Below are positions 1 through 13,438 of a DNA stretch of 62,500 nucleotides, piece after piece. Source of the DNA: Chrysomallon squamiferum (Eukaryota; Mollusca; Gastropoda; Neomphalida; Peltospiridae); the NCBI GenBank assembly GCA_012295275.1, contig CM022670.1, positions 40,977,628-41,040,127 of the forward strand, written 5' to 3'. Position numbers and translations under genes: made by a program. Position 1 is the stretch's first letter, and the number at the start of each line of letters is the position of its first letter. Under the pieces are notes generated by a model, which worked only from the letters and a program-made list of their open reading frames with translations, did no database searches and was not told the origin of the DNA.

Positions 1-132
1 GCTGACGAAGAAAGAGTTAATTAGGAACGAAAAATTCATTTAAAAATAAAAAATAAACGTTTTCTGAAGATTATTTCTCTCCTCTCATACGCTTGAAGTC
101 GTGAATCCAGCAGAGACACGTTTTTTATATTA

Positions 133-140
133 TGACGTCA
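133..140. promoter_or_regulatory. CRE palindrome TGACGTCA (1 of 4)
   Basis: Perfect CREB/ATF 8-mer. Others at 1049-1056, 2517-2524 and 2707-2714, with a TGACGTCT variant at 2733-2740. Confidence 0.45.
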
Positions 141-914
141 TTAAGATATTAATAGTAACAAAATATGATCAAACTGAATCATATTAATGTAATCGTTAAA
201 TTCTCCCATCTTTATTATTTTATTATTATTATTATTATTATTGAAAGTGCTTTTAAATGTCTCCGAATTAAAGCAAAATATAAGACTGCATAGACTAATT
301 TCTAAATTTCGTTTATTCTCGTAGTGTATGAGACCTAAGTGCACTAAACTGCTAAAAAGTCCATTTTCTTCTCTCTTTTTAAAATACGTCTTAATATTAG
401 CAAAGAAAATAATTATTTATCATGCTTCTCTCTGTGATAACGGCATTATGTTTCAGTGTCTGGTAAAACCAGAACGTGCTGTATTAAATTAAAACTTACT
501 ACAAATTATATATGTATGTATTTTAATTGTATTAAGCATCAAATCTATAAAGACTGCTGTTGTATGATTTTAGATATAAAAAAAATAATAATAATAATAA
601 AAAATCGTTTTTTTATTTTTACCAGAGATTCCCCATTATAGGTTTTGAAAAATACAGTATCCACAACGTTCCATAACTTAGAAACTAGCTGACAGATGAT
701 GTTTCAAAACGGTTCTGTCTTTAGTTACATTTGCAACAGGACATACAACATTCGACTCCTGTTACTACAGTGTGACAAAGTTTTTCCATAACCACGAAAG
801 ATGCAAGCAGTATTTTAAAAATATCATTTCTTCTGAACATTCGAAAAATGAATATGTCCATTCCAAACTTTTACATTATCATCATTTTCATCATCATGGT
901 TATATTATTTATAA

Positions 915-1017
<103 letters not shown>

Positions 1018-1048
1018 CACGTAATAGTAATTACTATTTAAATATCTT

Positions 1049-1056
1049 TGACGTCA
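1049..1056. promoter_or_regulatory. CRE palindrome TGACGTCA (2 of 4)
   Basis: Perfect CREB/ATF 8-mer, followed by TTCTG like the site at 2517. Confidence 0.45.
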
Positions 1057-1762
1057 TTCTGCACACTTTTCATGCATATTTGCTCTCTGGGTGTGTTTAA
1101 GGCCGGTTGCACTTTCTCTCCACAAATATAACGCAGACCACAAAAGACAAAATCGAATGATATGAACCTTTTCTGAAACTGATGAGAATTTAACAGCAGA
1201 AATGTGGGGAATTTCAACGCTCTGCGCGCTTCTCAAGGGAGGAAACTAAAGAAGAGAAATATTTCATTACAATTATTTCCTGACATAGTTCATATAATAT
1301 GAAATATGACTGTTCGGTATTTTAAAAATCAGCAGAAAAGGAATTGCCAGATAACACTCCAAAAATAAACTTGTCCATTCAGACTTTTTATTATTATCAT
1401 TTCCATAATCATAATTGTTATTATTATTATTATTATGATAATTCTTCTTCTTCAATATGTGTATATATATAAGAGTAATATATATGTAAATATGCACATT
1501 ATTATAGATTCGCACACGTGTTTAAGACTGTGATAATGGTTTCTGGTCTAATATCGTGTAGAGAGATTTCAATCAATCAGCGTCTAACATGATATTCATC
1601 TCACTCTGCTCGTGTAAGCTGACGTTACATAACACGAGGCCACAGTCGCACGTCAACCTTTGAAGACCGGTTAATGTGGAGAAAAGCTTTTAGAGAATCA
1701 TTTCATCTTGTATCAACGATCAACTGTCTGCTACATCATGCTAAGTAATGTGATAAATAAAT

Positions 1763-1767
<5 letters not shown>

Positions 1768-1841
<74 letters not shown>
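1768..1841 (+). repeat. (GA)n microsatellite
   Basis: About 74 bp of pure GA dinucleotide, opposite in strand sense to the (CT)n tract 0.8 kb upstream. Confidence 0.97.
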
Positions 1842-1845
<4 letters not shown>

Positions 1846-1874
1846 CTGTCAGTATAAATCCGTCAGACGACTAA

Positions 1875-2230
1875 CAACATTACTGATTATACTGTTACAA
1901 ACATGTTAAAACATGTTACAAAGTATTTCTTATTATACCGTTACAAGCGTTTTACAAATACAGATATTTCTCTTTACAGCATAACAAACAAGTTACAAAC
2001 TAGCACAAACATTTCTGATTATATCATTACAAATTTGAAATGTTGCTGATTATATCGTTACGAAATGGAGATGTTAATGAATATACCGTTACAAATGTTG
2101 CCGATTATTCCGTCAGATGTTGACGAATATACCGTTACAACTGTGAGTTGTTGCAGATTATTCCGTCAGATGTTGACGAATATACCGTTACAACAGTGAG
2201 TTGTTGCAGATTATTCTCTTACAAACGTAA
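1875..2230 (+). repeat. Diverged tandem repeat with ATACCGTTACAA core
   Basis: Units share a core like TATACCGTTACAA. The last two are near-identical 53-bp copies (GTTGACGAATATACCGTTAC followed by AACTGTGAGTTGTTGCAG). Confidence 0.8.
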
Positions 2231-2251
2231 AATATTACACGCTTGTTAATC

Positions 2252-2282
<31 letters not shown>

Positions 2283-2516
2283 TTTTTTTTGGCAATACGA
2301 GTTAGAATATGAAAAGAAAATTATTTCTACTGGCCTGATTTCCTTCCAAGTCCCAAGGGACACAATTTCATCCTCAGTGAACTGTGTAAAACTTGATATT
2401 AGACAAACCCAATTAAGTGCCCCTTTTGTGTTTTCCTTTCAGCAGGCCATTTGTTTCAATGCGAGGCTCTTACCGTCACTGGCGAAATTACTGCTTTGTG
2501 TACACAATAATGGTCA

Positions 2517-2524
2517 TGACGTCA
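2517..2524. promoter_or_regulatory. CRE palindrome TGACGTCA (3 of 4)
   Basis: Perfect CREB/ATF 8-mer in a locally less AT-rich stretch. Confidence 0.45.
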
Positions 2525-2706
2525 TTCTGTGATTCTTTAGTTTCGTGTTTGGTTGTTTCGTAATAGATGTAAACAAACGTGCGTGCTATATATCTAGCTA
2601 TTTACACAAATCTATAAATGAATGTTAGTTCTGCAGTTGGTTTTGTACTATCCCACGCCTGCAACAATGAGAAAATTGCATAGTCAAAGAACGTCACAGG
2701 AATTGC

Positions 2707-2714
2707 TGACGTCA
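2707..2714. promoter_or_regulatory. CRE palindrome TGACGTCA (4 of 4)
   Basis: Perfect CREB/ATF 8-mer 190 bp after the third, with a near copy (TGACGTCT) 26 bp further on. Confidence 0.45.
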
Positions 2715-3085
2715 AACGTAATAAATTATTCATGACGTCTTACTAGCCCTATTCATAACAATGACACTAGTTTGATAAAATATTTGATCAGTTTGTGAAA
2801 TAATTTTAATATTTTATTATTAAAAGTAAAATAAATAACATTTTAAAATACACTGACGAAATTACTCATAGTTCTTTTGTTTGTTTGTTTGAACATATTT
2901 TATTTATTTATCTTTATTTTTCATATTTTGATTAACATTTTGTTGTTGTTGTTTATTTGTTTTGGTGGAAGTATCTATACAAAATAAAAGGGAAAACGTA
3001 ATTCATTTCACTGGCTTTTTAATTTTATTTCCGTACATTTATCATTATTACAGATAAAATAATTATAATAATTAATTTTTTAAAA

Positions 3086-3116
<31 letters not shown>

Positions 3117-5306
3117 GTAGATGTGTAATAATAAAAATAAAAAAATCATATTTTGTTTAAATCAGAACTGCCATTCTTTACAATGTAACACACGACTACA
3201 AAATGTTTCTAAAACATTCAGTAAAAGACGAATGGTTTATTAATAATAATAATTAATTTTAAAAAATTCCAAATCTCAGATTTAATCAAATAAAAAAATA
3301 AATAATGAATAATAGCGACAGGAGATTTCCGTTTCTTTTCGTTTTTCTTTTTATTTCCAGCAGCAAGGTTGATTTTTAAGTTGAAGTCCAATTTGTATTG
3401 CTTTTATTTAGAGAAAAACTACAAAAATACCAACAAAAAAAACACAAAAAAAGTTCACCTACACACTACAGGTGTGTTTTTAACGAGTTTCAATTTTTGT
3501 CTGATTTTTGTTTTCTCTCTAAACGTCTTCTTACACAATTCCAATTAATTTCTGCCTTCAGGCCGCGAGTCCTTTTCAAAGAGAAATTCCCTGAGAAGTG
3601 GTAATATGTTGATCGATGCATTTAAAATGAAATAAATAGTTTAGCTTCAGGAATCGTTTTTCTTCTTCGTCTTCAAGGTTACTTTTTTCTTCTTCTTCTT
3701 TTTTTCTTTCTTTCTTTCTTTTTTTTTAAAAAAAAAAAAAAATTGTTTTACTTTTCATTCTATTCTTTTTTCTCTTATTTGTTTCTGTTTTGTTCATTTT
3801 TTGGTTTGGTTTTTTTCCATATGCATCTATTTTTTTTTAATTTATTTAATTTATCCTGTCCTTCTCGTAATTATTTGTTCTTATTTTATTTTTATATTTA
3901 CAAAAACCTTCTTGTGTCAGCTCGTCCTTATCTTAAAAAAAAAAGAACATTCTATGCTTATTGTTCTGTACACGATATCACAAGCTATTAACTGATCCGA
4001 TCCTTCTCTTAATTTAAACTTTTTTAGACAAAAAGCTATTTAAGTCAAGCTGTCCATATCTTAATAAAAGAACATTCTGTTGTTGTTGTTCTGTACACGA
4101 TATCACAAAATATTTTCGTTCAAAAACAAACCAGAATAAAAACCTGATTAATGCCGTCCAGTAAACATTTTGATCATTTATTATTATTTTAGTTATATTT
4201 GTTTTTAATTGTTATTGTTTTTTTTATATGCTACGTTGTGTTATGTCATGTCATTTTACTTTACTTTTCATTTCCTTTATTTTGTGATAAATATTCTTTT
4301 GCGTATGAAACATGGACTAAACATCAGTCGTTTTCACCTACACTAGAACATAACCAGGTATATGAACTGTCATTAGTTTTTAAATAAATAAATAAATACA
4401 TTTTTTTTTAAAAGGCTACCATTCCGTAATTTTAGCTAAACCTTTGTAAAATTTTGTTTCTTTTCAGCAACAAGTTTGACGAATGATACGTAAAACTTTA
4501 CAAATCGTGCTAAAATTAATGTACTGTTTTGACATTTTCACAGTAAAACGAGAAAAATTAAATTTGTTAAAGTAACGTATTGGCTGATAATGTATGGCAA
4601 CAAGCTACTGGGTGTGTCAGATAAAAATGTATATTTAGTTAAACCATTAAACTGTTGACAAAAAAAACTTCTAAGTTCTGGGAGTTTAGTTTTCAAACTG
4701 TCTTTACGTGAACATTTTAATATTGTTTCTGTTTCTTACAAAATTAATGCGCATATCAAAATCCGTCATTTCGTCCATAACTTATCGTTAACTTTTTATT
4801 ATTTTTAAAAAAATTATGACAAGTTTTAACAGTTTCGTTTCTAGAACATACTCACTTTTCAAGAGAGAATCGCGAAATGTCAGTTATTGCAGTTTCAAGT
4901 TTTTAAAAAGCATTCTGATCTTGCCAAAATGCAATTTGTTGACCCTCGTGTTGGTTTTAACGAAAACTGATTTATAGCGGAAGGTGGATTTATACTGCTA
5001 AATTCCTGGATCACCAAGGTTTGATACGTTCCACTGTCGGAGTACAAACATGGCGAACTCAAATCAGCCTTCATCTTACCGGGTTTTTAATCAGCACACA
5101 GCGGAAATACGCAAACCGGAAATAACATAATTATCTCCCTCATTTCTGCATCTTTACACTAAAATGATTTGATTATATTATTACGACTAAATTAAACTGT
5201 TTATATCTTCAGTATACATGTTGCTACTGATAAATTTGAAAATATGTAACGCAACAAAAGGAATTCTTGTTGTTGTTTGTGTTTTGGGGGATATGTTTAT
5301 GTTTTT

Positions 5307-5310
<4 letters not shown>

Positions 5311-5364
<54 letters not shown>
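5311..5364 (+). repeat. (CT)n microsatellite
   Basis: About 54 bp of CT. Confidence 0.97.
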
Positions 5365-5369
<5 letters not shown>

Positions 5370-5521
5370 CCTTATCTTTTTATTCATGTATCATTGGTTA
5401 TTTTTTTCTGGGTCTCTTAATAGTCAGTTTTTTTTCGTTTGCATATTTATTGTGGTGATTTGACTGTTTCCCGTGAATCAGCCATTTGTGTGTTTGTACG
5501 TGTTTATACCTGTCTGTATAC

Positions 5522-5552
<31 letters not shown>

Positions 5553-5740
5553 CGTACGTGTTGGTGTTATCGTGTGGTAACTATGAACAAATGACATTAA
5601 CTGTTTGTTGCTGTTGGGCTTGTTTTCTTGTTTGATTTTATGTTGTGAGGGTTTTTTGTTGGGGGTGAGTGATTTGGATGTTTTAAATTATTATTAGATT
5701 TTCTTCTCTGCATATAATAGTATGGTTTTGTTTTTCTTTT

Positions 5741-5771
<31 letters not shown>

Positions 5772-6380
5772 TTTTATTATTTATATATTTTATTTTATTT
5801 TTTTTTTTTTTTTTTTTTTTATTACACCTTTCTTCTTCTTCTTTATTGAAAAAAAATAATAATCTGACGTGGAGATTTCCACTTACGTCAAGAGAACACA
5901 GAAAAGACAGGGTTAGTTAGTACAGCTTTGTAAGTGATATTTATAGCTTTTAAATGTACTGAAATATTCTAAACGAGAAATGTTATACTCTTTTAGAGCA
6001 CCTTATTTTTCTTCACTTTTCCTTTTTTTTGTGTGTGTGGGGGTTTTTATGGGTTTTTTTATGTTTTTCTTCGTGTATTTTTTCTCTCTCTTTGTATTTT
6101 TTTTAATACTTTATTATCTTTTAATGATAACCAAATAATATTTACAAAAAATAAAATGAAATAAAATTTGTACATTATAATTATGTATGTATGTATGTAT
6201 GTATGTATATGTTAAATGTATCTCTTCTTGAATTAACTTGAAAAAAAAAAAAAGATAATAGATTATACAGAATTCGAGAACTGACAAATGAGATACTGAA
6301 AAAGGAATGACTAAAAATATCTTTGCACTCGTTTTACAGTGCGATTGTTTAGTTGTTTTGATAAGATAATGATGACGATG

Positions 6381-6433
<53 letters not shown>
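6381..6433 (+). repeat. (ATT)n microsatellite
   Basis: About 53 bp of ATT; a second shorter run lies at about 6510-6540. Confidence 0.95.
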
Positions 6434-6435
<2 letters not shown>

Positions 6436-6507
6436 GTCTGTTGGTTTGTACTGTGATGGACTTTTTTTATTATTTTTTTTTTTCGTAGTTTTTTGTTGTT
6501 CTTCTTG

Positions 6508-6541
<34 letters not shown>

Positions 6542-6920
6542 TATTTATTTTTGTATTTTATCTTTTTCTTCTTTAAATATCTTTTGTTGTTGTTTTTGAG
6601 TAAAAAAAATTAGATTAAACTTATAGTTTAAATAGGTTTTATATACTTTGTTATATATGAATCTTTTTTTTTCTTCTGTCTCCTAATGATATCAAAAAAC
6701 AAAAAACTAACAAACAAACAAAATAACAAACAAAAACAAATAAGTAAGTAAATGAAAGTATATACATAGTAAGTACATAAGAAAACGCTCTATCTATCAT
6801 AACGTTAGCGAAATCACTGGTTGTACTGGCTAAGTATTTTGCAGTGTTAACAGAACATTTCCGATGATTAATTTCACGAAGCTGTTTGTATAAGATTCAG
6901 TCATGATTTTCTGAACTTGC

Positions 6921-6975
<55 letters not shown>

Positions 6976-6990
6976 AATAAATAAATAAAT
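6921..6990 (+). repeat. (AAT)n then (AAAT)n microsatellite
   Basis: AAT trinucleotides pass into AAAT tetranucleotides. Confidence 0.95.
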
Positions 6991-7272
6991 AATATCTCAA
7001 ATAGTGTCTTTCCTCTATTCACGATACAGTATTTATTAATTTAAAAAGAAAAAATAGTTTTAGTTCATGCCTATTAGGTCCCACCATTATATCTCGGAAG
7101 AAAAAATATATCATACTAAGGAACGGTTTTGATGTCAAACCTTTGATACCAAAATTAGATTTACCGAAGATCTAAAAGGTTCGCGCTGGAAACAACAGCT
7201 GAACCGAATATTTTCAGTACTAGAGAGGAAGCGGCGAGGGCAGATAATTATTTCCGGTTTGCCTAGTTTCCG

Positions 7273-8159
7273 TTTGTACACTTAAAATGATTATTAACGT
7301 AAATGTCTGTTTGTTTGTCTACATGCCAAAACACTTAAAATAATTACATGTTCATTGGCTGCATCAGAATGTACTTAACCGGTCTGAAATGCTCAAAGCT
7401 CTGGCACAGAAGGTGACAGTCGCAGAGGAAAACCCATAAACATTAACAAATCCACGTTACTTACTTTCCTCTGCGCGTAGATGTTTGGTTCCTTCAGGTA
7501 TTTTTATTTTTATTTTTTATTTTCTATTTTTTTAAAATTTTGTTGTTGTTGTTGTTGTTTGGGGTTTTATTTTATTTTATTTTTTTTTTTACATTTTCCC
7601 CACTTATTTTAACACACACATGGCCACACACACACACACACACAGAGTATATATTGCAGTTTAACAAATCAAAATCAGATCAGTTTAGCATGTTTTCAAT
7701 AAACTTGGTTATTGTGAAGTGTTATTAGATTGAGCAACACACCGATGTCATGAACTTCCCTCGTCTAGACGTGTCTGAATTAGAGCCCATCCACTAGAAC
7801 AAGATATTGATTAGAATTCACTTTTCATTTAGTGCATAATGTTACTTTAATACTGTTTCCAGCAGACAACTGCAGATAATTATGTAAAACTGAAACAGTG
7901 TTTGGCAAGCAAGCAGTTTGCTAACTTGTTTTTAATTTCGTTAGATTAGCCAGTGTATCGCCGATTTTAGAAACACATTTTTTTAATTTGTTTCATTGAA
8001 GATTACGTGAAGTTAAAAAGTTCCATACCATGGAGCTGGTCAAAATTGATTGTTAAATCATGTTCTCCGGTCAAAGCTATTTCTGAAAAACCAGCAGATA
8101 CGGTCCACATCATATATATCAATACATGAAAGTCTCGTGGTATCTGTATGAATCAGTTA
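7273..8159. other. Intergenic AT-rich stretch, nothing recognised
   Basis: It includes a short GTT run, a (CA)n tract near 7614-7644 and otherwise unremarkable sequence. Confidence 0.7.
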
Positions 8160-11100
8160 TAGGTTTATTGATCTCCCATAGTAAGTGTATACCTTGTTGA
8201 TCAAGTGTAAATATGTAACAAAATACAACACAGAAAATAATTATGATTATATATAAATGGAAATCCAGCATTTCCTTGAACTCAGCATCAGAATTAAAAA
8301 ATAATAATATTAAGAATTAACGAATAAAAAAATAAAAATAAATAGTTAAAAAAAAAATTAGGATCATTGTTTTTGATTTTTATCCCTTTTTAATATTTTA
8401 TTTATTTTTTTGTTTGTGAACAAACACACACACACATACAGTGAAGGAGAGAGAGAAAAAAAGAGTATATAAGAACTAAAAATAAACAAATCCAATAAAA
8501 CTACTCAACAAAAGAAAGACAAATCTGAACTGGTATGTGAGTCATGTTTAATCAATACACACACAATAGTAATAGTAGTAGTATTCTGTACTTTCACAGC
8601 AGTTAGGTAACAAATGTACTCACAGTATACAATTGCATTTCTGTAATTTACACACACCATTGCAACCAATCACAGCTCAGTTGACAAAAACATGAAACAA
8701 GGGGCATAACTCCGTGTGGCTACTACAAGAAAAACAAACAATTTGAACATTTTCCTAAGGTTGCACTACACCGAATGATGAAGAGATCAGATAATACATA
8801 CATTAGGATAGTGTTTGAATAAAAATGGGTTTAAAATAATTTAAATAAATACTAAAATACATTTAAAGAATTTATGCAGACTTGTTTTTATAAATATATT
8901 TTGGTTATAACAGTTGGGACAGAAATCAAATATGGTATTTCAGATGTCAGAATTTATTATTTTACATTATAGCTGTTTTACTCTACATATTACAGAATGA
9001 GTAAAGAAAAAATGAACTTGTCACAAGTGACAAAATGGATTGGTATAATGCAACCAATAATTATTTATTTTTATTTTTTTCAAACACAAAAAAAATAAAA
9101 TATCTGATCAACATTTGTAAACACTGAGATTACTTTCACAACTAATATGACAGACAACACTTGTAAGTATGTACTCTCAAAGATAAATATAAATTATGAC
9201 AACAGCTCTCTCATCTCTGGTAAATATCCTTAAAACTTGTAGTTACTGGGTTCACATCCAGTTCATTGCTCCTAGTAAGAGGAATACAGAGATATGTCAG
9301 AACATTCCATCCTTCCTGCTGACAGGTCAGTCAGCATGTGAACAAATAAACTGTGCAAATCTACATTTACACTCTTCATTAACTGTTAATACACGAACAT
9401 TTCAAAATGTTGATTGTATATTCTGACTAGATACCCAAGTTTAAAAAAAAACATTTTAAAAAATTACTGCAGCACAAAAATCTTTGTTATACATTTCTTT
9501 AACATAAACACTTTATTTTACTTGATTTTTTTAGTCTATACAGTTAAATTGGGAAAGAATCCTATCCTTTCCTTCAAACTGAATTAAAAAGCACAATACA
9601 TATGTATCTGTTGAAATTAGAGCCATTTATAAATCATAAATATATAAAATCACTGTGGAAGCCATATTGTTATCACACGAAGTATATAGATATATATATA
9701 TACAATCACTTTTGTATTGTTAATTAAATTAATAATGTTGCCAACAGCTGGAACAAAACAATTTATTGACATTATTGTTAATAAAAAGTATATAATAAAA
9801 ATAACAATACAAAAACCAAACAAACAACTAGAAACTGTCCTGCAGAAATAACAGTTGAAATAAGAAATAAAACAAAAAAATTTCAATAGTTGTTTGAATT
9901 CTTAATTTTTGTCAACTTTCAACATGGAATGTAAATATTATGTTGGTCTGCAAAAAAAAAATGATTATATGAGTAACCACAAAAAATCTATTCAAACTGA
10001 GTGATTGTGGGACTAAGGGTTTATTTCTGAAATTATTACATCACTAATATTTATCCCTGCTAAACCCTTTGGCAGTATAACATGTAATGTTGGAAAAAAA
10101 TAATAATAGTAATAATAATAATCATAATAATAATAACAGTAGCAGTAATAACAAAAAATATTAATAACAATAACAAAATTAATAAGTTAAAAATATACAG
10201 AATAAAATAGATTAATCTCTTTTCTTTCATCAGCTGGCCATTTGTAATTTTAAACTTGTGTGTGTTTTACATTTCTGTGTTAATTAAATACTGCATACAT
10301 ACATAAATACTTAAACCTACTGGTACCTGAGAATTGAAGTTGTGTTAAATGTAACAGATCTCTAAACATTGGGTACATTTATATACATTAATCATTGTAT
10401 TGCCTGCTGTTAACAGAACGCTAAATTCAAAATAATAAACAGACTAAATAAAAACAACATTTTTCTCTGAACTGAGAGACACATGGACAGACAGAAAGTG
10501 GGGAGCAACAGAGAGGAGATAAATTAACACAAAATTTAAATCTTATTCAATTCTGTTTCAATAGTAAATGATAAACTTAAATTAAAAACTGCACCAAGTA
10601 AATTAAATTGTACATAAGAACAATAATAATAATAATAATAATAATAACTAAAATGATATGGCAAATATTACTATAATTTTCATTTTAATAAATATAGTTA
10701 ATAAAAAGAAATAAATTCTGTTTAAAGTATCAACACATTGATTATTTATTTATGTTGTTATATAGTAAAAGGACAGTTTGAAATGGTTGTTTCAGTATTG
10801 TAGTCTAGATTTAAACGTCATAATTTAAGTTTCACAAAATGAAACACCAGCAAGACATTTCAATTCAAACTGGTCAGTTGTAACTGGCCATAAAACAAAT
10901 GTCCAGGCAGAAACAGAGCTGAAAGGTGAATTTGACCTGATACAAGTAACAACAGATGAATTTGAATTTGACCTGATACAAGTAACAGATGAATTTGAAT
11001 TTGACCTGATACAAGTAACAGGTGAATTTGAATTTGACCTGATACAAGTAACAGGTGAATTTGAATTTGACCTGATACAAGTAACAGGTGATTTTGAATT

Positions 11101-12939
11101 TGACCTGATACAAGTAACAGATGAATATAACCTGATACAAGTAACAGGTGAATTTGAATTTGACCTGGTACAAGTAACAGGTGAATATAACCTGATACAA
11201 GTAACAGGTGAATTTGAATTTGACCTGATACAAATAACAGTCATACAATGTTATTTTAAATAACAGGTGAAAATGACATATACATTTTATAGCTAAAAAA
11301 ACATGTTTACCAATAAGAGATATCTGCACATTCAATTTACTGCAACAAAACACAAAAACATAAGTATACACATACCTATTTTACATATGTACTGACATAC
11401 AAATAAATATATACAAAGTAATAATGATCAAAATGCAAATACTGATGTTGGTACTGAATACAATACTATTTTCGATCAGTATATGTTCCAGAAAATGCAA
11501 AATAAAGCAAAAACTTATTTTGGTAAGTCGCTAGTTCAACATTTTGTGTTCCCATCTGTAAACTTTCAACAGCAAGGAATGAAAGAAAGCCAAGCAAGAT
11601 GTCTTCTCAGTAAAACACATATTTTGTAAACAGTTGAAATGTCCAAACAAAAAAACAAAAAAAAACATAATGTTAATTGTTTAAATTTTACTGGGTTCTG
11701 CTAAAAAAATTATTATGAAAAGATAGTAATAATTTATGTAAAGTTTATTTGTGATAACTGAAAGGTTTACAGATAAGAAGACAGTAACGAAAAAAACAAA
11801 TTCTGTGTTTTAAATTTTTTCTTCTAAATTTTCTTTTATATATTTTTATTATTATTATAAAAAGCATACTGTAACTCTGGGTTTATAACATTAAAACTGA
11901 CAAAACAAACTTTATTTTTACAACACAGATGGTGATGAATTATCACAATTTCTTTAATTCTAATCTCAGATAAATTTTCTCCATAATCTTAATTATCTCA
12001 CCATAAAAATATGTTCCTTTAAATTTTAATATTTTTAAAACAGACTTTTTGTCTTAATTTCACACACAGAGCTTTGCAATCTGAAAACAGATCCAGACAT
12101 TCAGGACTAACACTGCACCAACAGAACATTCAGTTACTTGTATTCACTGAGTCAGTTACCAACCACTGACATTAACCTGAATAAAAACAAATTTAGCACT
12201 GAAGTTTTATTATGTGAAGCTTCGTAGCAGCCGATGAATTCAAAATGACTCTTTTGTTTTTCCTTTTGATGACAAGTGATGAACATGATACACAACTTGA
12301 TTTGTCAAATCACTATTTCATTATTCATTGTTAGGCCAATATTACAGACATATTCCTACTTTTAAAACAAATTATCTCTGTTTATATTTATGATCTGAAC
12401 TGATCAAAACAATGTTTTTTTTTTTTTTTTAAATTATTCTTTTACTTCTTTACAAATTACCTAAAGTAAAATTTGCTGATTTAACCCATTATTTATTATT
12501 ATTATTATTTTTTTATTATTTATCATTCTTTTTGTCTGTCCAGTCAAACAAAGCCTACTTTGTGTTTTATTCACAAAACTTTCATTGTTTTCTGTAAATA
12601 ATTCTAATTCAGTTAGACGACATTTTAACCTAACCAATTTAACATGTCTGACTTCTGACAAATACTTTAACTTTCACAAAACCAGTTTGTACAATCCTTC
12701 TGTTACTTAATACACTTCTTTGTTTCATTTTCTTTCAGCATCTCTTTTTTAAAATCATTTTTCTACAATTACAATATTCATCTTCCTCTTTACAAATATC
12801 TGAATTCCAGTATCTTAATTTCATAAATCAGTAAATGGTGACATTATTTCTAAAGAGTTTCACTCTTCCTAACGTAATGAAAACCTGTGTAAGTTGTCTT
12901 TACCAAAGCCACACAAAGAAAGTAAACAAAGAGTCAGTT
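8160..12939 (-). other. Probable ArfGAP1 3' UTR and downstream flank, end not determined
   Basis: No coding sequence on either strand. Going downstream on the minus strand, the first AATAAA after the stop is at about 12566-12571 (read as TTTATT on plus), so a short UTR of about 400 bases is possible. Further AATAAA sites occur down to about 8162. By eye the plus strand here is A-rich, like the introns of this minus-strand gene, while upstream of about 8,100 it is T-rich. That hints at transcription continuing this far but is weak evidence. Confidence 0.35.
10925..11240 (+). repeat. 33-bp minisatellite
   Basis: About nine units of GTGAATTTGAATTTGACC plus TGATACAAGTAACAG, some shortened to 24 bp. 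Because units are multiples of three, frames stay open on the minus strand (VTCIRSNSNSP repeats), but nothing suggests a protein. Confidence 0.93.
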
Positions 12940-13438
12940 TTAGCTGGCTTTCTTCCCGCTGGATTCGATCTCCAGACTCTGCCACTCGTCGTCCTCCTCA
13001 TTCGCCCACACTTCATTGTCCCAGCCCTTGTTGTCATTCCCGCCCGAGCCCCCGGACTCCCCCAGGTCCAGCAGGTTTCCAACGAGTGGCTCTTTCTGCT
13101 TCGACTGGTACCCAGTGTCCCACTCCGCATCGTTCCAGCCGTCATTTTTCACTTTCGACGACTTCTTCGACTCTTTTGGCTCCTTGGACTTTTTGCTGGG
13201 CACTGACGAGTTCTGAGCAGCACCGCTGCCCCAGTCCTCCCAGTCGTCCTGGATCAGCTTCTTCTTCGACGACGGCGACGTGTCGTTCAACCATGCCTCA
13301 TACTCGTCTTCGTTACCTGCAGACCAGTCGGAACCTTTCTTCGCGCTCTTGTCTCCATTTTTGTCCCCAGCTCCCTCCTGGCCCCAGTCCCCCCACGAGT
13401 CATCCTCCTCCGACAGCAGTCTGTTCTTACTGGGATCT
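12940..13438 (-). CDS. ARFGAP1: ArfGAP1 terminal exon 12 (tryptophan-rich acidic tail)
   Basis: It encodes the last 165 residues and the stop TAA. Repeated acidic tryptophan motifs are visible: [42 protein letters not shown] and DDEW. Tryptophan-based motifs in this family's tail bind the delta-COP mu-homology domain and adaptor complexes. Here there are more of them than in the vertebrate tail. The exon is GC-rich against AT-rich flanks, which also opens long antisense frames that are not genes. Confidence 0.95.

Larger units (their letters stand above)
5102..7272. mobile_element. Possible non-autonomous element bounded by inverted repeats
   Basis: The left end 5102-5141 contains GCAAACCGGAAATAAC and ATTATCTCCCTC. 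The right end 7236-7272, reverse-complemented, contains GGCAAACCGGAAATAATT and ATCTGCCCTC. The match extends outward through a GGAAA shared by both sides. The 2.17 kb between them is AT-rich and holds (CT)n, (ATT)n and (AAT)n runs with no transposase. No target-site duplication was recognised, so this could equally be two copies of a dispersed short repeat. Confidence 0.35.

Noticed and set aside
10825-11371. 139- and 165-aa minus-strand frames with VTCIRSNSNSP and YQVKFKFTCYL repeats
   Set aside because: Two frames of the same 33-bp minisatellite stay open because the unit is a multiple of three. No start context or conserved sequence.
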